From positions 4,774,001-4,838,000 of the forward strand of contig NC_071328.1 of the NCBI RefSeq assembly GCF_010183535.1: DNA of 64,000 nucleotides, written 5' to 3'. Under the pieces are notes generated by a model that saw only the letters and a program-made list of their open reading frames with translations, was not told the origin of the DNA and ran no database searches. The translations under genes and the position numbers were made by a program. Below, piece after piece: positions 1 through 10,199 of the stretch. The stretch comes from Caenorhabditis remanei. Lineage: Eukaryota > Nematoda > Chromadorea > Rhabditida > Rhabditidae. Every line of letters begins with the position of its first letter. The first letter of the stretch is position 1.

Positions 1-1812
1 TCTTGATTTTTAGATTTAGAAAACTCCTGTTTTTAGGAATTTCAATTATAATTTTCTTGATTTCTAGGTTTAAAAAAGTCCTGTTTTTAGGAATTTCAAT
101 TATAATTTTCTTGATTTCTAGGTTTAAAAAAGTCCTGTTTTTAGGAATTTCAATTATAATTTTGTTGATTTCTAGGTTTAGAAAACTCCTGTTTTTAGGA
201 ATTTCAATTATAATTTTCTTGATTTCTAGGTTTAGAAAACTCCTGTTTTTAGGAATTTCAATTATAATTTTCTTGATTTCTAGGTTTAAAAAAGTCCTGT
301 TTTTAGGAATTTCAATTATAATTTTCTTGATTTCTAGGTTTAAAAAAGTCCTGTTTTTAGGAATTTCAATTATAATTTTCTTGATTTCTAACCCGGGAGG
401 ATTCAAACCCGCGTCTACTGAAGTAAACCTCAGCCCGGATAGTATAGACTATTACAGCGCCATGCTCGATCAGTCTAACCGGAACCGACACAGATAAGAA
501 TGGTGGGGGAAGTTAATTTCATAAAAAGTACCCTGTTTTTAGGAATTTTAATTATAATTTTCTTGATTTCTAGGTTTAAAAAAGTCCTGTTTTTAGGAAT
601 TTCAATTATAATTTTCTTGATTTCTAGGTTTAGAAAACTCCTGTTTTTAGGAATTTCAATTATAATTTTCTTGATTTCTAGGTTTAGAAAACTCCTGTTT
701 TTAGGAATTTCAATTATAATTTTCTTGATTTCTAGGTTTAAAAAAGTCCTGTTTTTAGGAATTTCAATTATAATTTTCTTGATTTCTAGGTTTAAAAAAG
801 TCCTGTTTTTAGGAATTTCAATTATAATTTTCTTGATTTCTAACCCGGGAGGATTCAAACCCGCGTCTACTGAAGTAAACCTCAGCCCGGATAGTATAGA
901 CTATTACAGCGCCATGCTCGATCAGTCTAACCGGAACCGACACAGATAAGAATGGTGGGGGAAGTTAATTTCATAAAAAGTACCCTGTTTTTAGGAATTT
1001 CATTCATGATTTTCTTGATTTTTAGATTTAGAAAACTCCTGTTTTTAGGAATTTCAATTATAATTTTCTTGATTTCTAGGTTTAAAAAAGTCCTGTTTTT
1101 AGGAATTTCAATTATAATTTTCTTGATTTCTAGGTTTAGAAAACTCCTGTTTTTAGGAATTTCAATTATAATTTTCTTGATTTCTAGGTTTAGAAAACTC
1201 CTGTTTTTAGGAATTTCAATTATAATTTTCTTGATTTCTAGGTTTAAAAAAGTCCTGTTTTTAGGAATTTCAATTATAATTTTCTTGATTTCTAGGTTTA
1301 AAAAAGTCCTGTTTTTAGGAATTTCAATTATAATTTTCTTGATTTCTAACCCGGGAGGATTCAAACCCGCGTCTACTGAAGTAAACCTCAGCCCGGATAG
1401 TATAGACTATTACAGCGCCATGCTCGATCAGTCTAACCGGAACCGACACAGATAAGAATGGTGGGGGAAGTTAATTTCATAAAAAGTACCCTGTTTTTAG
1501 GAATTTCATTCATGATTTTCTTGATTTTTAGATTTAGAAAACTCCTGTTTTTAGGAATTTCAATTATAATTTTCTTGATTTCTAGGTTTAAAAAAGTCCT
1601 GTTTTTAGGAATTTCAATTATAATTTTCTTGATTTCTAGGTTTAGAAAACTCCTGTTTTTAGGAATTTCAATTATAATTTTCTTGATTTCTAACCCGGGA
1701 GGATTCAAACCCGCGTCTACTGAAGTAAACCTCAGCCCGGATAGTATAGACTATTACAGCGCCATGCTCGATCAGTCTAACCGGAACCGACACAGATAAG
1801 AATGTTGGGGGA
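1..1812. repeat. 54-bp minisatellite in higher-order blocks
   Basis: Tandem copies of an AT-rich 54-bp unit (core tcctgtttttaggaatttca) come in two main variants, one reading ggtttaaaaaagtcctg and one ggtttagaaaactcctg. Blocks of the unit are separated by an invariant 128-bp GC-richer spacer that begins acccgggagg at 391, 843, 1349 and 1693. The spacer-to-spacer distances (452, 506 and 344 bp) equal 128 bp plus 6, 7 and 4 units, so the array is a true higher-order repeat. Because 54 is divisible by 3 and the unit has no stop in one frame of each strand, both strands show long artificial open frames. I do not believe these are genes. The left edge lies outside the window. Confidence 0.95.
391..518 (-). 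repeat. 128-bp array spacer with a Pol III B-box-like motif
   Basis: The spacer recurs at 843-970 and 1349-1476, and its start recurs at 1693. On the minus strand it contains GGGTTTGAATCC, close to the internal B-box of tRNA genes (GGTTCGANTCC). I could not fold the flanks into a convincing cloverleaf, so it is at most a relic of a tRNA-derived element that was amplified with the minisatellite. Confidence 0.35.
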
Positions 1813-3200
1813 TGTCAAAGTTAAGAGCGATTAAGTATCTCGATTCTAGGGTTTTCAACTTACGTCTATCAAGTTGTCATTTGATTCGTCTTGATCCATT
1901 ACTTTCTTGTCCACCGTTTCTTGCACTCGGCCATTTCTTATCTATCAAGCCGGTCGACTTGCTCTTCATGCTCTGTACTGTAGCACTGAAAAAGAAAACA
2001 TTAGTTTATAAACGAACTGAGAAAATAGAGAATATTTGTACGAGATAAGTCATGGTTATGTGGATATCTCAAAGATGGCCAAAAAAAGAGAAGATAGAAG
2101 AGTCACCATCCAGTACGGAAAGATGGTGGACGACTGAGCGAAGAAGATGATGATGAGGAGACTGGGGGCCAGTGGGCGGAGTCTAGTAGGAAACAGCCAT
2201 CTGTTGGTCTAATAGGATCAAAGATTTCCCAAGGAGATAAGTGAGAAGGTGGTTTGTGTTAACAGTAATGAGACAATAGGCAAGTGTCTATCTATTATAT
2301 GTTTTCTTGGGAAAGGGCACGGAAAAAGGAGGAAAGAGGTTGATGAGGTCAAACAAAAAGAAAAACACAGTCATCTGGCAAAGAACAGGTGAGCCCTCTT
2401 ATCCTACCGTTCAAGGTTCCAAGTTTCCCCCAAAGTCATCCGTTCGGACCGATTTCCCAAAGAGATAAGGAGGCAGATGGTTAGACGTGAAAAACAATTC
2501 CTATATACCGGGAGAGACAATGTGTAAATTAGTTGACATGTCTGCGTTGAAAAATGGATATTTCAAATAGAGTTCCTAATCATTAGTTAGTCATTTTTCG
2601 TCACGCGATTAATGACGTAAAATGATAATCAAAATATCATAATTTAAAAAACACAGTGTAATTTGACTATCGAAAATGAAAAAACAACTATCGAAACGAC
2701 GTAAATGATTAATTCCGATAAAAAAACAACTATTAAAACGACGTAAATGACTGAGAAAATGAGTTTTCATTTTAAAAATTTTCTAACATTCTTCCTTTTT
2801 TCTGCTCTGAATACGCACGTTTCGGCTATTTACGTTTGTACTATTTCGACTATTTTTTAAAAGTTTTGACGAAACAGCTGAATCGACTATCGTTTTCGTC
2901 ATTTCTAAAATGATTATGACTATATCGATAATCATTTCCTTTCAACTAGTTGACGTGAATAGTATATGTAAATGACTATCAGTTTAAACTGATTTCGTTG
3001 TTTCTTTACACTGACTAGGAACGCTAATTTCAAACATGGATATTTTTCGATTTTCTAAAAGAATTTTTTGAATATTTTCCGAAAGAAAGGGAAAATACTT
3101 TCATTTATTCGAAGAAACTGTCACTGGCGATATACAGTGTACTGTGCTCGCATTTTTTTCTCCCAACTTACGAAAATCCTTATTATAACATGTTGCTGAA
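1813..3200. other. intergenic, no gene recognised
   Basis: AT-rich sequence without a supported exon. From about 2575 to 3000 there are scattered, partly inverted copies of short motifs such as aaatgactatc and acgacgtaaatga. They suggest a decayed palindromic element, but no clean terminal repeats remain. Confidence 0.5.
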
Positions 3201-3202
3201 AA

Positions 3203-3275
3203 TTGCCGAAAGTTGCCGATTTTGGAAATTGGCAATTGCCGGATTGCCGGATTGCCGAAATTTTCCGTTGCCGCT
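3203..3275. repeat. TTGCCG-type short dispersed repeat
   Basis: A run of gttgccg / attgccgg / ggcaattgccgg words. This type of degenerate CGGCAATT repeat is common in Caenorhabditis genomes. It lies immediately upstream of hairpin unit 1, where the other units have a promoter, so it may have replaced that promoter. Confidence 0.6.
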
Positions 3276-3293
3276 CGTCCCTGATTCGAACTA

Positions 3294-3477
3294 CAATCTC
3301 ACTAGCTGTTGGAGTTGGTATTTACTTATGACATGAATAAGTAACTGCAAACGAAATTCCATCAGTTGGTTTGAGATTGAAAAAGCCATTTCCGGCGATA
3401 TGTTGTCATTGTTGTTCAAACAGAATAGAATTCAAAATGTTTGAGCACGATGTCAATATATCGATTGAATTGATGAC
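3294..3477 (+). ncRNA. hairpin unit 1 (A 3294-3379, B 3385-3477), pri-miRNA-like
   Basis: Hairpin A: the 5' arm beginning caatctcactagctgttgga folds back on the 3' arm ending attccatcagttggtttgag plus attg, about 38 bp with G:U pairs and small bulges and a loop near 3331. Hairpin B: gccatttccggcgatatgtt pairs with the arm ending aatatatcgattgaattgat; the inner tcaaaca / tgtttga also pair. This copy lacks the GC-box and TATA module found upstream of the other five units. No known miRNA seed was recognised. A fold-back MITE is the alternative. Confidence 0.55.
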
Positions 3478-3771
3478 GATTTTTTTTTGCGATTTGGGGC
3501 AGTGTTTAGAAGATCTGAAATAGGTATAAGATGAGTGGGAAAACAGAAATTCCCTAATAATGAAGTTAGATGTTTGAAAAAAAAACAGGAAAGTGGGTTA
3601 AAGAGTATGAAGCTAAAGTAGTATGAAGCTAATCTGCTCTATCAAAATTTATTCCAAAAAATTTTAATACTGTGCGCCGAATGCATGGAACTTTTACTCC
3701 TAATCATTTGTCATTACTTTGAACGATTCATTCTTTTGGTTGCGTAGCTACTCATTTTCCTTGAAAAGTAA

Positions 3772-3888
3772 CTGGCACCGTGCCAAGTCATTAAACGGTT
3801 GGCACCTCCAGAAGCTCTTGAGTGTGCAAGATGGGCGGAGCTTCAATAGTTGGGTCAAGCAAAGCCCTTCGCCGCATTTCTATAAAAG
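3772..3888 (+). promoter_or_regulatory. promoter module of hairpin unit 2
   Basis: In order: an NFI-type palindrome CTGGCACCGTGCCAA (3772-3786), a second ggttggcacc half-site near 3798, a GGGCGGAG box (3833-3840) and TATAAAAG (3881-3888). Hairpin A begins 87 bp after the TATA box. The same order recurs upstream of units 3-6, which is the main evidence. Confidence 0.55.
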
Positions 3889-3974
3889 ATGGACAAGACA
3901 CGCCGTTTTCCCATTTTTCCTACTGCTTCTCTTTTCTCATGTGCACCATTATTCCTTCTATTGATATTCTCACA

Positions 3975-4165
3975 CAATCTCACTAGCTAATGTAATTCCG
4001 TTTGGTGGATACTAATGCTATGAATAAGTATCTACTAGCGGGATTTCACTAGTTGGTTTAAGATTGAACGCCATTTCTGGCGATGCGTAAGCTTTATTTT
4101 CCAAACAGTAATAACCGAAAAGTTTGGCAAAATATCCACTGGCTTGTCGATTGAATTATTGACGG
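3975..4165 (+). ncRNA. hairpin unit 2 (A 3975-4066, B 4070-4165), pri-miRNA-like
   Basis: Hairpin A: the 5' arm (caatctcactagctaatgta, then attccgtttggtggatact) pairs with the 3' arm (agtatctactagcgggattt, then cactagttggtttaagattg). In this copy and unit 6 the 5' arm carries AATTCC and the 3' arm GGGATT, whereas the other copies have GGAGTT and AATTCC, so pairing is kept with different bases. Hairpin B is the weakest of the six: it has an outer stem and an inner ccaaac / gtttgg stem. Confidence 0.55.
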
Positions 4166-4317
4166 TTTTTTTTACTCGAAAGGGATTTCTTGAGGGGAAT
4201 TCGGAAACAGGAGTTTCGGAGTCATAAAATATGGAAGGAAGAATTTCAAAGTTTCCAGGATCTCCCATCCTTCTTCCCCGGCAGAATTTGCTGCGTAGCG
4301 ACTTGTATTCCTGAAAC

Positions 4318-4639
4318 TTGGTACCGTGCCAAGGACAGCGGGGTTTCGAAAGTTTCACAAATTCAAGCCACGCACCTCGTATTCTAAAAGAGCTACAATA
4401 CAGTGTCTCGAAACCTGGCAGTGTGCCAAGTCGTGTTAGTCCGCCCAGATGTTTTGTTCTTGGCACCACGCCAGCAACACTTGAGTTTGCGAGGTGGGCG
4501 GAGTTTTCATAGTTCGTCACGCCCCTCAACCAGTGTCCTTTCATAGATCAAGTCTCTCAATTCTCTCATTATTCCTCCTCCTTCTACTTCCCCTTGTCCT
4601 CAGCTGTTTCTGGGGGTTAACGTGTTTTAGATATAAAAG
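4318..4639 (+). promoter_or_regulatory. promoter module of hairpin unit 3
   Basis: Three NFI-like palindromes: TTGGTACCGTGCCAA (4318-4332), CTGGCAGTGTGCCAA (4415-4429) and TTGGCACCACGCCAG (4460-4474). They are followed by GTGGGCGGAG (4494-4503), an inverted cacgcccc nearby, and TATAAAAG (4632-4639). Hairpin A starts about 124 bp downstream of the TATA box. Confidence 0.55.
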
Positions 4640-4762
4640 AACCAGCAGATTTCTTTTAGACCTACAACACGTGGACTCCCGGTCAAACTGGCTCACTTTG
4701 CAATATTCCATCCCATGTATTCCTATCTGTTATTCTCATTATTCCAACTGTTATTCAAACCT

Positions 4763-4951
4763 CTATCTCACTAGCTGTTGGAGTTCTGTTTGGAGGATAT
4801 TTATCCTAATATAAATATACCCAAACTGAATTCCATCAGTTGGTTTGAGATTGAAATTGCCACTTCTGGCGACAAGTCAACTCTATATTCTAAACAGAAA
4901 CAATCCAAATGTTTAGCAATATATGAGTAACTTGCCGATTGAATTGATGGC
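4763..4951 (+). ncRNA. hairpin unit 3 (A 4763-4853, B 4859-4951), pri-miRNA-like
   Basis: This is the cleanest hairpin A: ctagctgttggagttctgtt pairs with aactgaattccatcagttgg over almost its whole length, giving about 40 bp with only isolated mismatches and a small loop near 4805. Hairpin B: gccacttctggcgacaagtc plus aactctatat pairs with atatatgagtaacttgccga plus ttgaattgatggc. An inner tctaaaca / tgtttag stem extends it. Confidence 0.62.
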
Positions 4952-4959
4952 TACTTTTA

Positions 4960-6340
4960 TTTTAATGTTTCGGGATAATTAGAGGGAAATTGGGAGGACA
5001 AAGGATACTCTCTTAGATTGCTGAAACCCCAGGGGAGGGGTATCATCCCAATTCTCAGAAATTGAAGACACATCGAGATTATCAAGGAATATGTATACAT
5101 TTCCTATCTGGTAGTTAGTCGAATCCGGAAGTTGATTTCTTTGAAAAAAACGTCGGAAGTTTGATTCTCTTCAATATCCGACGATTCGATTCGGCTCCGC
5201 CAGATAGTTATTGATTAGAAGTTTTCCTAGCAGAAGACGTCAAGATCATATGTCCCTGTCTATTTTAAACTCAGTATATACAAAATCTTCTAACCAGCCT
5301 TTTAAGAAAGGATAGTTGACAACTGGAACGATTACGGTACCTGTTCCCCCTCTCACCCTTCAATAGTAGCCAACCAAACATCGCCTTTTTCTCAAGTGTT
5401 TCTCATTTCGGTTACTGTAGTTTTATTGGATTTTTTGTTTGTCTTTTCTTCAAAAAAACATGAGAAACGAAGGAGAAGGTGGGAAATGTCAATGACCACC
5501 TTCGAATGATCATTCGACACAATAAATACTTGAAATGGGAAATAAGAAGGAGTCGGGGGTGAAGGGAAGAAATAAGTCTGGACCACACTTTTAGGAATGA
5601 AAAGTTTTATTAAAAACTCAGGATGGCTCGTAGATCACAAAATTCAGTTAGTTTCTAGTCAAAATTTCAGTCTTTTAGATGAAATCTTGCTAAAAGAAGC
5701 ACACGTTCAGAATGTTAGCTGTTTTGTTTTGTACTGACTAAACATAGTATTTGTCAGTTGCGCTCTACCGAATATCTAGAAATCTGATACCGTATGAGGA
5801 GGCGGAAATCACAGGGAGAAACAATCTTTTGAAGTTTTGGTACAGCTCTGTATGTCAGCGTTCTGCTACAGCAATCACTTGGAGTCCAGTTTCTGAAAGT
5901 ATATTATTTATTCTCTGGTTTTTTCAATCATTCCGCGGTTATCATGGGTATACTTATTCTGAATCGCAACAACAGTGCTACAGTATCCTTGACACCCCGC
6001 TATTTCATTTTTTTCATGTCTAATACGCTTCTTCACTCAACGTCCTCCAAAAGACCTACAGTACCCTCTTTTTGTCGACGCAACATTCAAAATATGTTTA
6101 TGAAAGTCTGACAATGAGAGGCGGTAGATCAAGAGGCATTATGTTTTTACAGAATGAGAGAGAAGTGAGAAAAAGGTATGTTGTGCAATTTGAAGGTTAT
6201 TTGAAAGAGAAGACAAGAGATTTGAATTGGGAAGCTGGGAAAAGTAGGAGGAAGAGGAAGCCCGATAGGGAAGAAGGGAAGGGATTGGAAACAATTGGGA
6301 AGCCTAGAAACCCGAGTCTAGGAAAACTAGTCCTCCACAT
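4960..6340. repeat. segmental duplication block, left copy
   Basis: Similar, with small gaps, to about 10430-11695. Shared stretches include the words from atctggtagttagtcgaatcc (near 5110), ggttactgtagttttattgg (near 5410), aatacttgaaatgggaaata (near 5525) and acaatgagaggcggtagat (near 6110). Partial copies of its first part also lie at about 7750-8020 and 8705-8970. I see no convincing gene in it; the longer open frames are not shared between the copies. Confidence 0.7.
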
Positions 6341-6499
6341 ACTGGGGTGCCCAAAAATATCTGACTATGAGACGTTACATTCCCAGGAGACACACCTCGT
6401 ACTGTCTCATCTGTCACCAAACACAGTCTCGGGTCTCTGTATCCTCATTCATTCGGTCCGTTTTTTTCCTCTCTCCTCCGCTTGGAAAGAATCGATAAA

Positions 6500-7538
6500 A
6501 TGCCACATAATCGAGAACCTGGTTTCATTTTTTGTGCCTATTTGCAACTACTTTTGCTTTTCTTTATTGATCCAATATGGATTCTTGTATTTGTGATATG
6601 CCATCCATCGTATTCTTCCTCATTTCTATTGTCACATCAAGCATTTTGGCATTGTTCAATACTAACAATTATTTCCTTTTTATTTGTTTTTCAACCGAAA
6701 ACCTCAGAAGCAAACCCTGATAATCTGTTTTGGATATTCTGTTTTTCTTTAATAATGTATCTAAGTGTTTTTTGTCATGCCGATGAGAGTATTTTGAAGC
6801 ATATTAAAAAGAAAGTTCAAAAAATGTCTCATATCATTATTGGACTGTTTGGTATGATTTTATCGGTTTGGATGATAATTGGATGCATTGTTTCAAAGGA
6901 GTTCGACTTTTATCGCACAGTGAGTTTTCTTGAAAAGAAAATCTTGAAGATAGAAAACTGGTTCTCTATCAAAATCAATCAGAATGTAGCCGCACTTTTT
7001 CGAAAGCTTCGAGACCATGTATCTCAACAACTTTTCTTTCAGACTGTTGGATGCATATATATGTTAAGCATCTGTTCACTCACATTCTCCTATCTCGTTT
7101 TTTCAAGTTTCGAAACTGATTATTACATTAGTCTTCTTTCTGCAAGTCAACCATTCTCTGGAATCAAATTGTACGTTGTCATGTTTGGACTTTTCCATTT
7201 AATGGTCGGAATCGCCGTTGTTAGTCTTACTGTAAGTTTTTATGGCTTAAAAAGTTTGTGTAAGTCTTCTTAATTTTCAGAGAGCCTGGCCCTTCTGCCT
7301 CCTTCTTTTAGCATCATCATTCGTTTTCTGTGCTGATGCATATTCGTGTCTGTTCACTGACACATACATCTTCTATGATCAGCGTCCATTGATGAACAAC
7401 GAAGAGAATTCAGACAATGAAATCGTTTGCCACGTAGTTGTCAGAAGAATGTACGAGAAAATGAAGAACACAGAAGATTTGCCAAAGATATTCAAATTTG
7501 ATGATGAAGTGGAGGATTATTTGTATTTGAAGGCGTGA
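6500..7538 (+). CDS. multi-pass membrane protein, unknown family
   Basis: Two exons, 6500-7231 and 7281-7538, joined by a 49-bp GTAAGT...TTTTCAG intron in phase 0, give 329 aa. I chose the ATG at 6500 because the frame upstream of it has no ATG. About seven hydrophobic segments are visible, near residues 8-30, 47-62, 74-92, 112-135, 183-205, 220-243 and 251-268. A hydrophilic acidic C-terminus ends in DEVEDYLYLKA. The topology is serpentine-like, but I recognise no GPCR signature, so I give no function. A polyadenylation signal aataaaat lies near 7642. The gene sits inside the hairpin array between the left duplication block and unit 4, and is absent from the matching position after 11695. 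Confidence 0.75.
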
Positions 7539-8062
7539 GGTTTCGAGTACTTGACTTGATATTTTGAAGATCTTATTCATTTCTTGGATTTATTTTTGTC
7601 TGAATTTATTGAAGGTGTTTCTTACTATATGAAAAGGAGATAATAAAATTTACAAATTATTTTCTTTGGCTTGCTAAATTTTTGTAACAATCAAAATAGG
7701 AATGACTCTAGAACCCCCTATACTGAATTGTAACTTTTGACTTCTTATTTGTCTATCTGGTGGTTAGTCGAATCCAGAAGTAGATTCATTTGAAAAAACG
7801 GCAGAAGTCGGACACGCGTCAATACAGTATCGACCCATCCACCGATTCGGCCCCGCCAGATGTCCACCGATTAGAATTTTTCCAAGTTTCAGAAGCCGTC
7901 AAGATCATCATTCCCTATCTACGCCAAACCAAGTATACCCAGAAAGTTCTGAGAGCCAGCCTTCTAAAAAAGTATATTTCACAAATGGAACGATTACCGT
8001 ACCTATTCCCCCTCTCTCCCTTCACCAGTTATCGCGTTTCGGCCCGCCCAGTTGGTCTGTTC

Positions 8063-8253
8063 TTGGCACCACGCCAGCAACAGTTGAGTATGCGAGGTGG
8101 GCGGAGTTTTCATAGTTCGGCCGAGGGAAGCCACGCCCCTCAACCAGAGTCTTCTCATAGATCAAGTCTCTCAATTCTCTCATTATTCCTCCTCATTCTA
8201 CTTCGCCTTGTCCTCAGCTGTTTCTGGGGGTTAACGTGTTTTAGATATAAAAG
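8063..8253 (+). promoter_or_regulatory. promoter module of hairpin unit 4
   Basis: TTGGCACCACGCCAG (8063-8077), GTGGGCGGAG (8097-8106), cacgcccc just downstream, and TATAAAAG (8246-8253). It is near identical to the unit 3 module, and hairpin A starts about 118 bp after the TATA box. Confidence 0.55.
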
Positions 8254-8370
8254 AAGCAGCAGATTTCTTTAAGACCTACAACACGTGGACTCCCGGTCAA
8301 ACTGGCTCACTTTGCAATATTCCATCCCATGTATCTGTTATTCTTATTATTCCAACTGATATTCAAACCT

Positions 8371-8561
8371 CTATCTCACTAGCTGTTGGAGTTTCGTTTG
8401 GGGGATACTTATGCATGATATAAGTATACGTCAACTAAATTCCATCAGTTAGTTTGAGATTGAAAATGCCACTTCTGGCGACAAGTCAACTCTATATTCT
8501 AAACAGAAGCAATCGAAATGTTTAGCAATATATGAGTTAACTTGCCGTTTGAATTGATGGC
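8371..8561 (+). ncRNA. hairpin unit 4 (A 8371-8462, B 8468-8561), pri-miRNA-like
   Basis: Hairpin A arms are ctatctcactagctgttgga and ttccatcagttagtttgaga. The loop-proximal gatacttat pairs with ataagtat. Hairpin B matches unit 3 almost base for base, with a few substitutions in the loop and one extra t in the 3' arm. Confidence 0.6.
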
Positions 8562-9008
8562 TACTTTTATTTTGACTTTTCGCAATAATAAGAGGAAAAT
8601 TGGGAGGATATATGATGAGCTCTTGGATTACAGGAACTCCAGGTGAGGGATATTATCATAGTTTTCAAAATTTAAGAGACATTGTCAAGGAAAATGTATA
8701 CATTTTTTTATCTGATTGTTAGCCGAATCCAGAAGTTGATTCCTTTGAAAGAACGTCGGAAAATCATCAATACAATATCGACCCATCCACCGATTCGGCC
8801 CCGCCAGATGGCCATCGATTAGAAATTTTCCAAGTTTCAGAAGACGTCAAAATCATCATTCCCTGCATACACCAAAGCCAGCATACTCAGAAAGTTCTGA
8901 GCCAGCCTTTTAAGAAAGTATATTTCACAAATGGAACGATTACGATACCTATTTCCCCTCTCACCCTTCACCAGTGATCGTGTTTTGGCCCGCCCAGATG
9001 GTTTGTTC

Positions 9009-9197
9009 TTGCCACCACGCCAGCAACACTCGAATAGGCAAAGTGGGCGGAGATTAAATAGTTCGGCCGAACGAAGCCACGCCCCTCAACCAGAGTCTTT
9101 CCAAAGATGAAATCGCTCTATCCTCTCATTATTCTTACTCTTCTACTTCCCCTTGTTTTCTGCTGTTTCTGGGAGTTATCGTGCTTTTGAAATAAAA
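9009..9197 (+). promoter_or_regulatory. promoter module of hairpin unit 5
   Basis: TTGCCACCACGCCAG (9009-9023; the first NFI half-site is altered), GTGGGCGG (9043-9050) and a degenerate TATA box AATAAAAG (9190-9197). This is the weakest module of the set. Confidence 0.45.
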
Positions 9198-9320
9198 GAA
9201 TCAGCAGATTTCTTTTAGACCTATAACACGTGGACTCCCGGTCAAACTGGCTCATTTGCAATATATCGTCCCATGTATTACTATCTGTTATTCTCATTAT
9301 TCCAACTGATATTCAAACCT

Positions 9321-9509
9321 CTATCTCACCAGCTGTTGGAGCTGCGTTTGGTGTTTACTTATGACATGAATAAGTAACTGCAAACGAAATTCCATCAGTT
9401 GGTTTGAGATTGAAAAGCCACTTCTGGCGATATGTTGTCATTGTTGATCAAACGGAATAGAATTCAAAATGTTTGAACACAATGTCAATATATCGACTGA
9501 ATTGATGGC
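9321..9509 (+). ncRNA. hairpin unit 5 (A 9321-9412, B 9417-9509), pri-miRNA-like
   Basis: Hairpin A pairs ctatctcaccagctgttgga with ttccatcagttggtttgaga. Hairpin B has the unit 1 type of inner arms (gatatgttgtcattgttgat with the arm ending caatgtcaatatatc), unlike the gacaagtcaactctatat type of units 3, 4 and 6. In both types the arms remain complementary. Confidence 0.58.
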
Positions 9510-9970
9510 GATGTTTTTTTATTTGGGGAAATGCCTGGATCTAAAATAGGTATAAGATCTGAAATAGGTATAAAACATAAAAATTTCAAAGAATACTAGT
9601 TTTACAGAAGACTGATCGGGAAATTAGGTTTTCAAAAAACGGGAAAAGTGAGTTAAAGAATTTCTGCCAGAAGTCAATCCTTGACCGAAATTGTAAAACA
9701 CAGAATTGTATAGATTCCTGTTCTTGATTGAATCTTGAAAACGGATTACAGAATCTCAACAACTTTAGAAGCTCAGAATTAATCTCTGCAGAATTTCGCT
9801 TACGCGTATTAACTTTTAGTATGGAGCAAATCTGTTCTATCGAAATTTATTAAATGAAAAAAAAACTAACCATGTGCGCCAATTGGATTGAACGTTTACT
9901 CCTAATCATTTGTCAGTAGTTTAAACGATTCTTTTGGTTGCGTAGCTACTCTTTTCCCTTGAAAACCTAC

Positions 9971-10095
9971 CTGGCATCGTGCCAAGTCATTGAACGGTTG
10001 GCACTGCTCCCGAATCGTTTGAGTTTGTGAGATGGGCGGAGCTTCGATAGTTGCGTAAAACCAAGCCACGCCCCTTCGGCGGATTCCTATAAAAG
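9971..10095 (+). promoter_or_regulatory. promoter module of hairpin unit 6
   Basis: CTGGCATCGTGCCAA (9971-9985), a ggttggcact half-site near 9997, GATGGGCGGA (10031-10040), ccacgcccc (about 10066-10074) and TATAAAAG (10088-10095). Hairpin A starts about 105 bp downstream. Confidence 0.55.
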
Positions 10096-10199
10096 ATGGA
10101 CAAGACATGTAGTTCTCTCATTATTCCAACTCCTTCTGTGCACCGGTGTCGTTGTGTGTTCTCACTGCTACATGTATTCCTTCTACTGATATTCTCACA

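Noticed and set aside
1..1700. CRISPR-like regular repeats
   Set aside because: The units are directly tandem without unique spacers, and the genome is eukaryotic.
3..1799. Long open frames on both strands in the minisatellite, with an 18-residue hydrophobic or Lys/Ile-rich period
   Set aside because: They arise because a 54-bp unit is a multiple of 3 without stops. There is no splice context, and frames are open on both strands equally.
6072..6596. 174-codon frame upstream of the membrane-protein gene
   Set aside because: It lies mostly in the duplicated block, is not open in the other copy (near 11430-11640), overlaps the true gene start, and has no splice support.
7790..8272. 160-codon frame across hairpin unit 4 promoter
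   Set aside because: Not preserved in the equivalent positions of units 3, 5 and 6, so it is a chance frame through a promoter.
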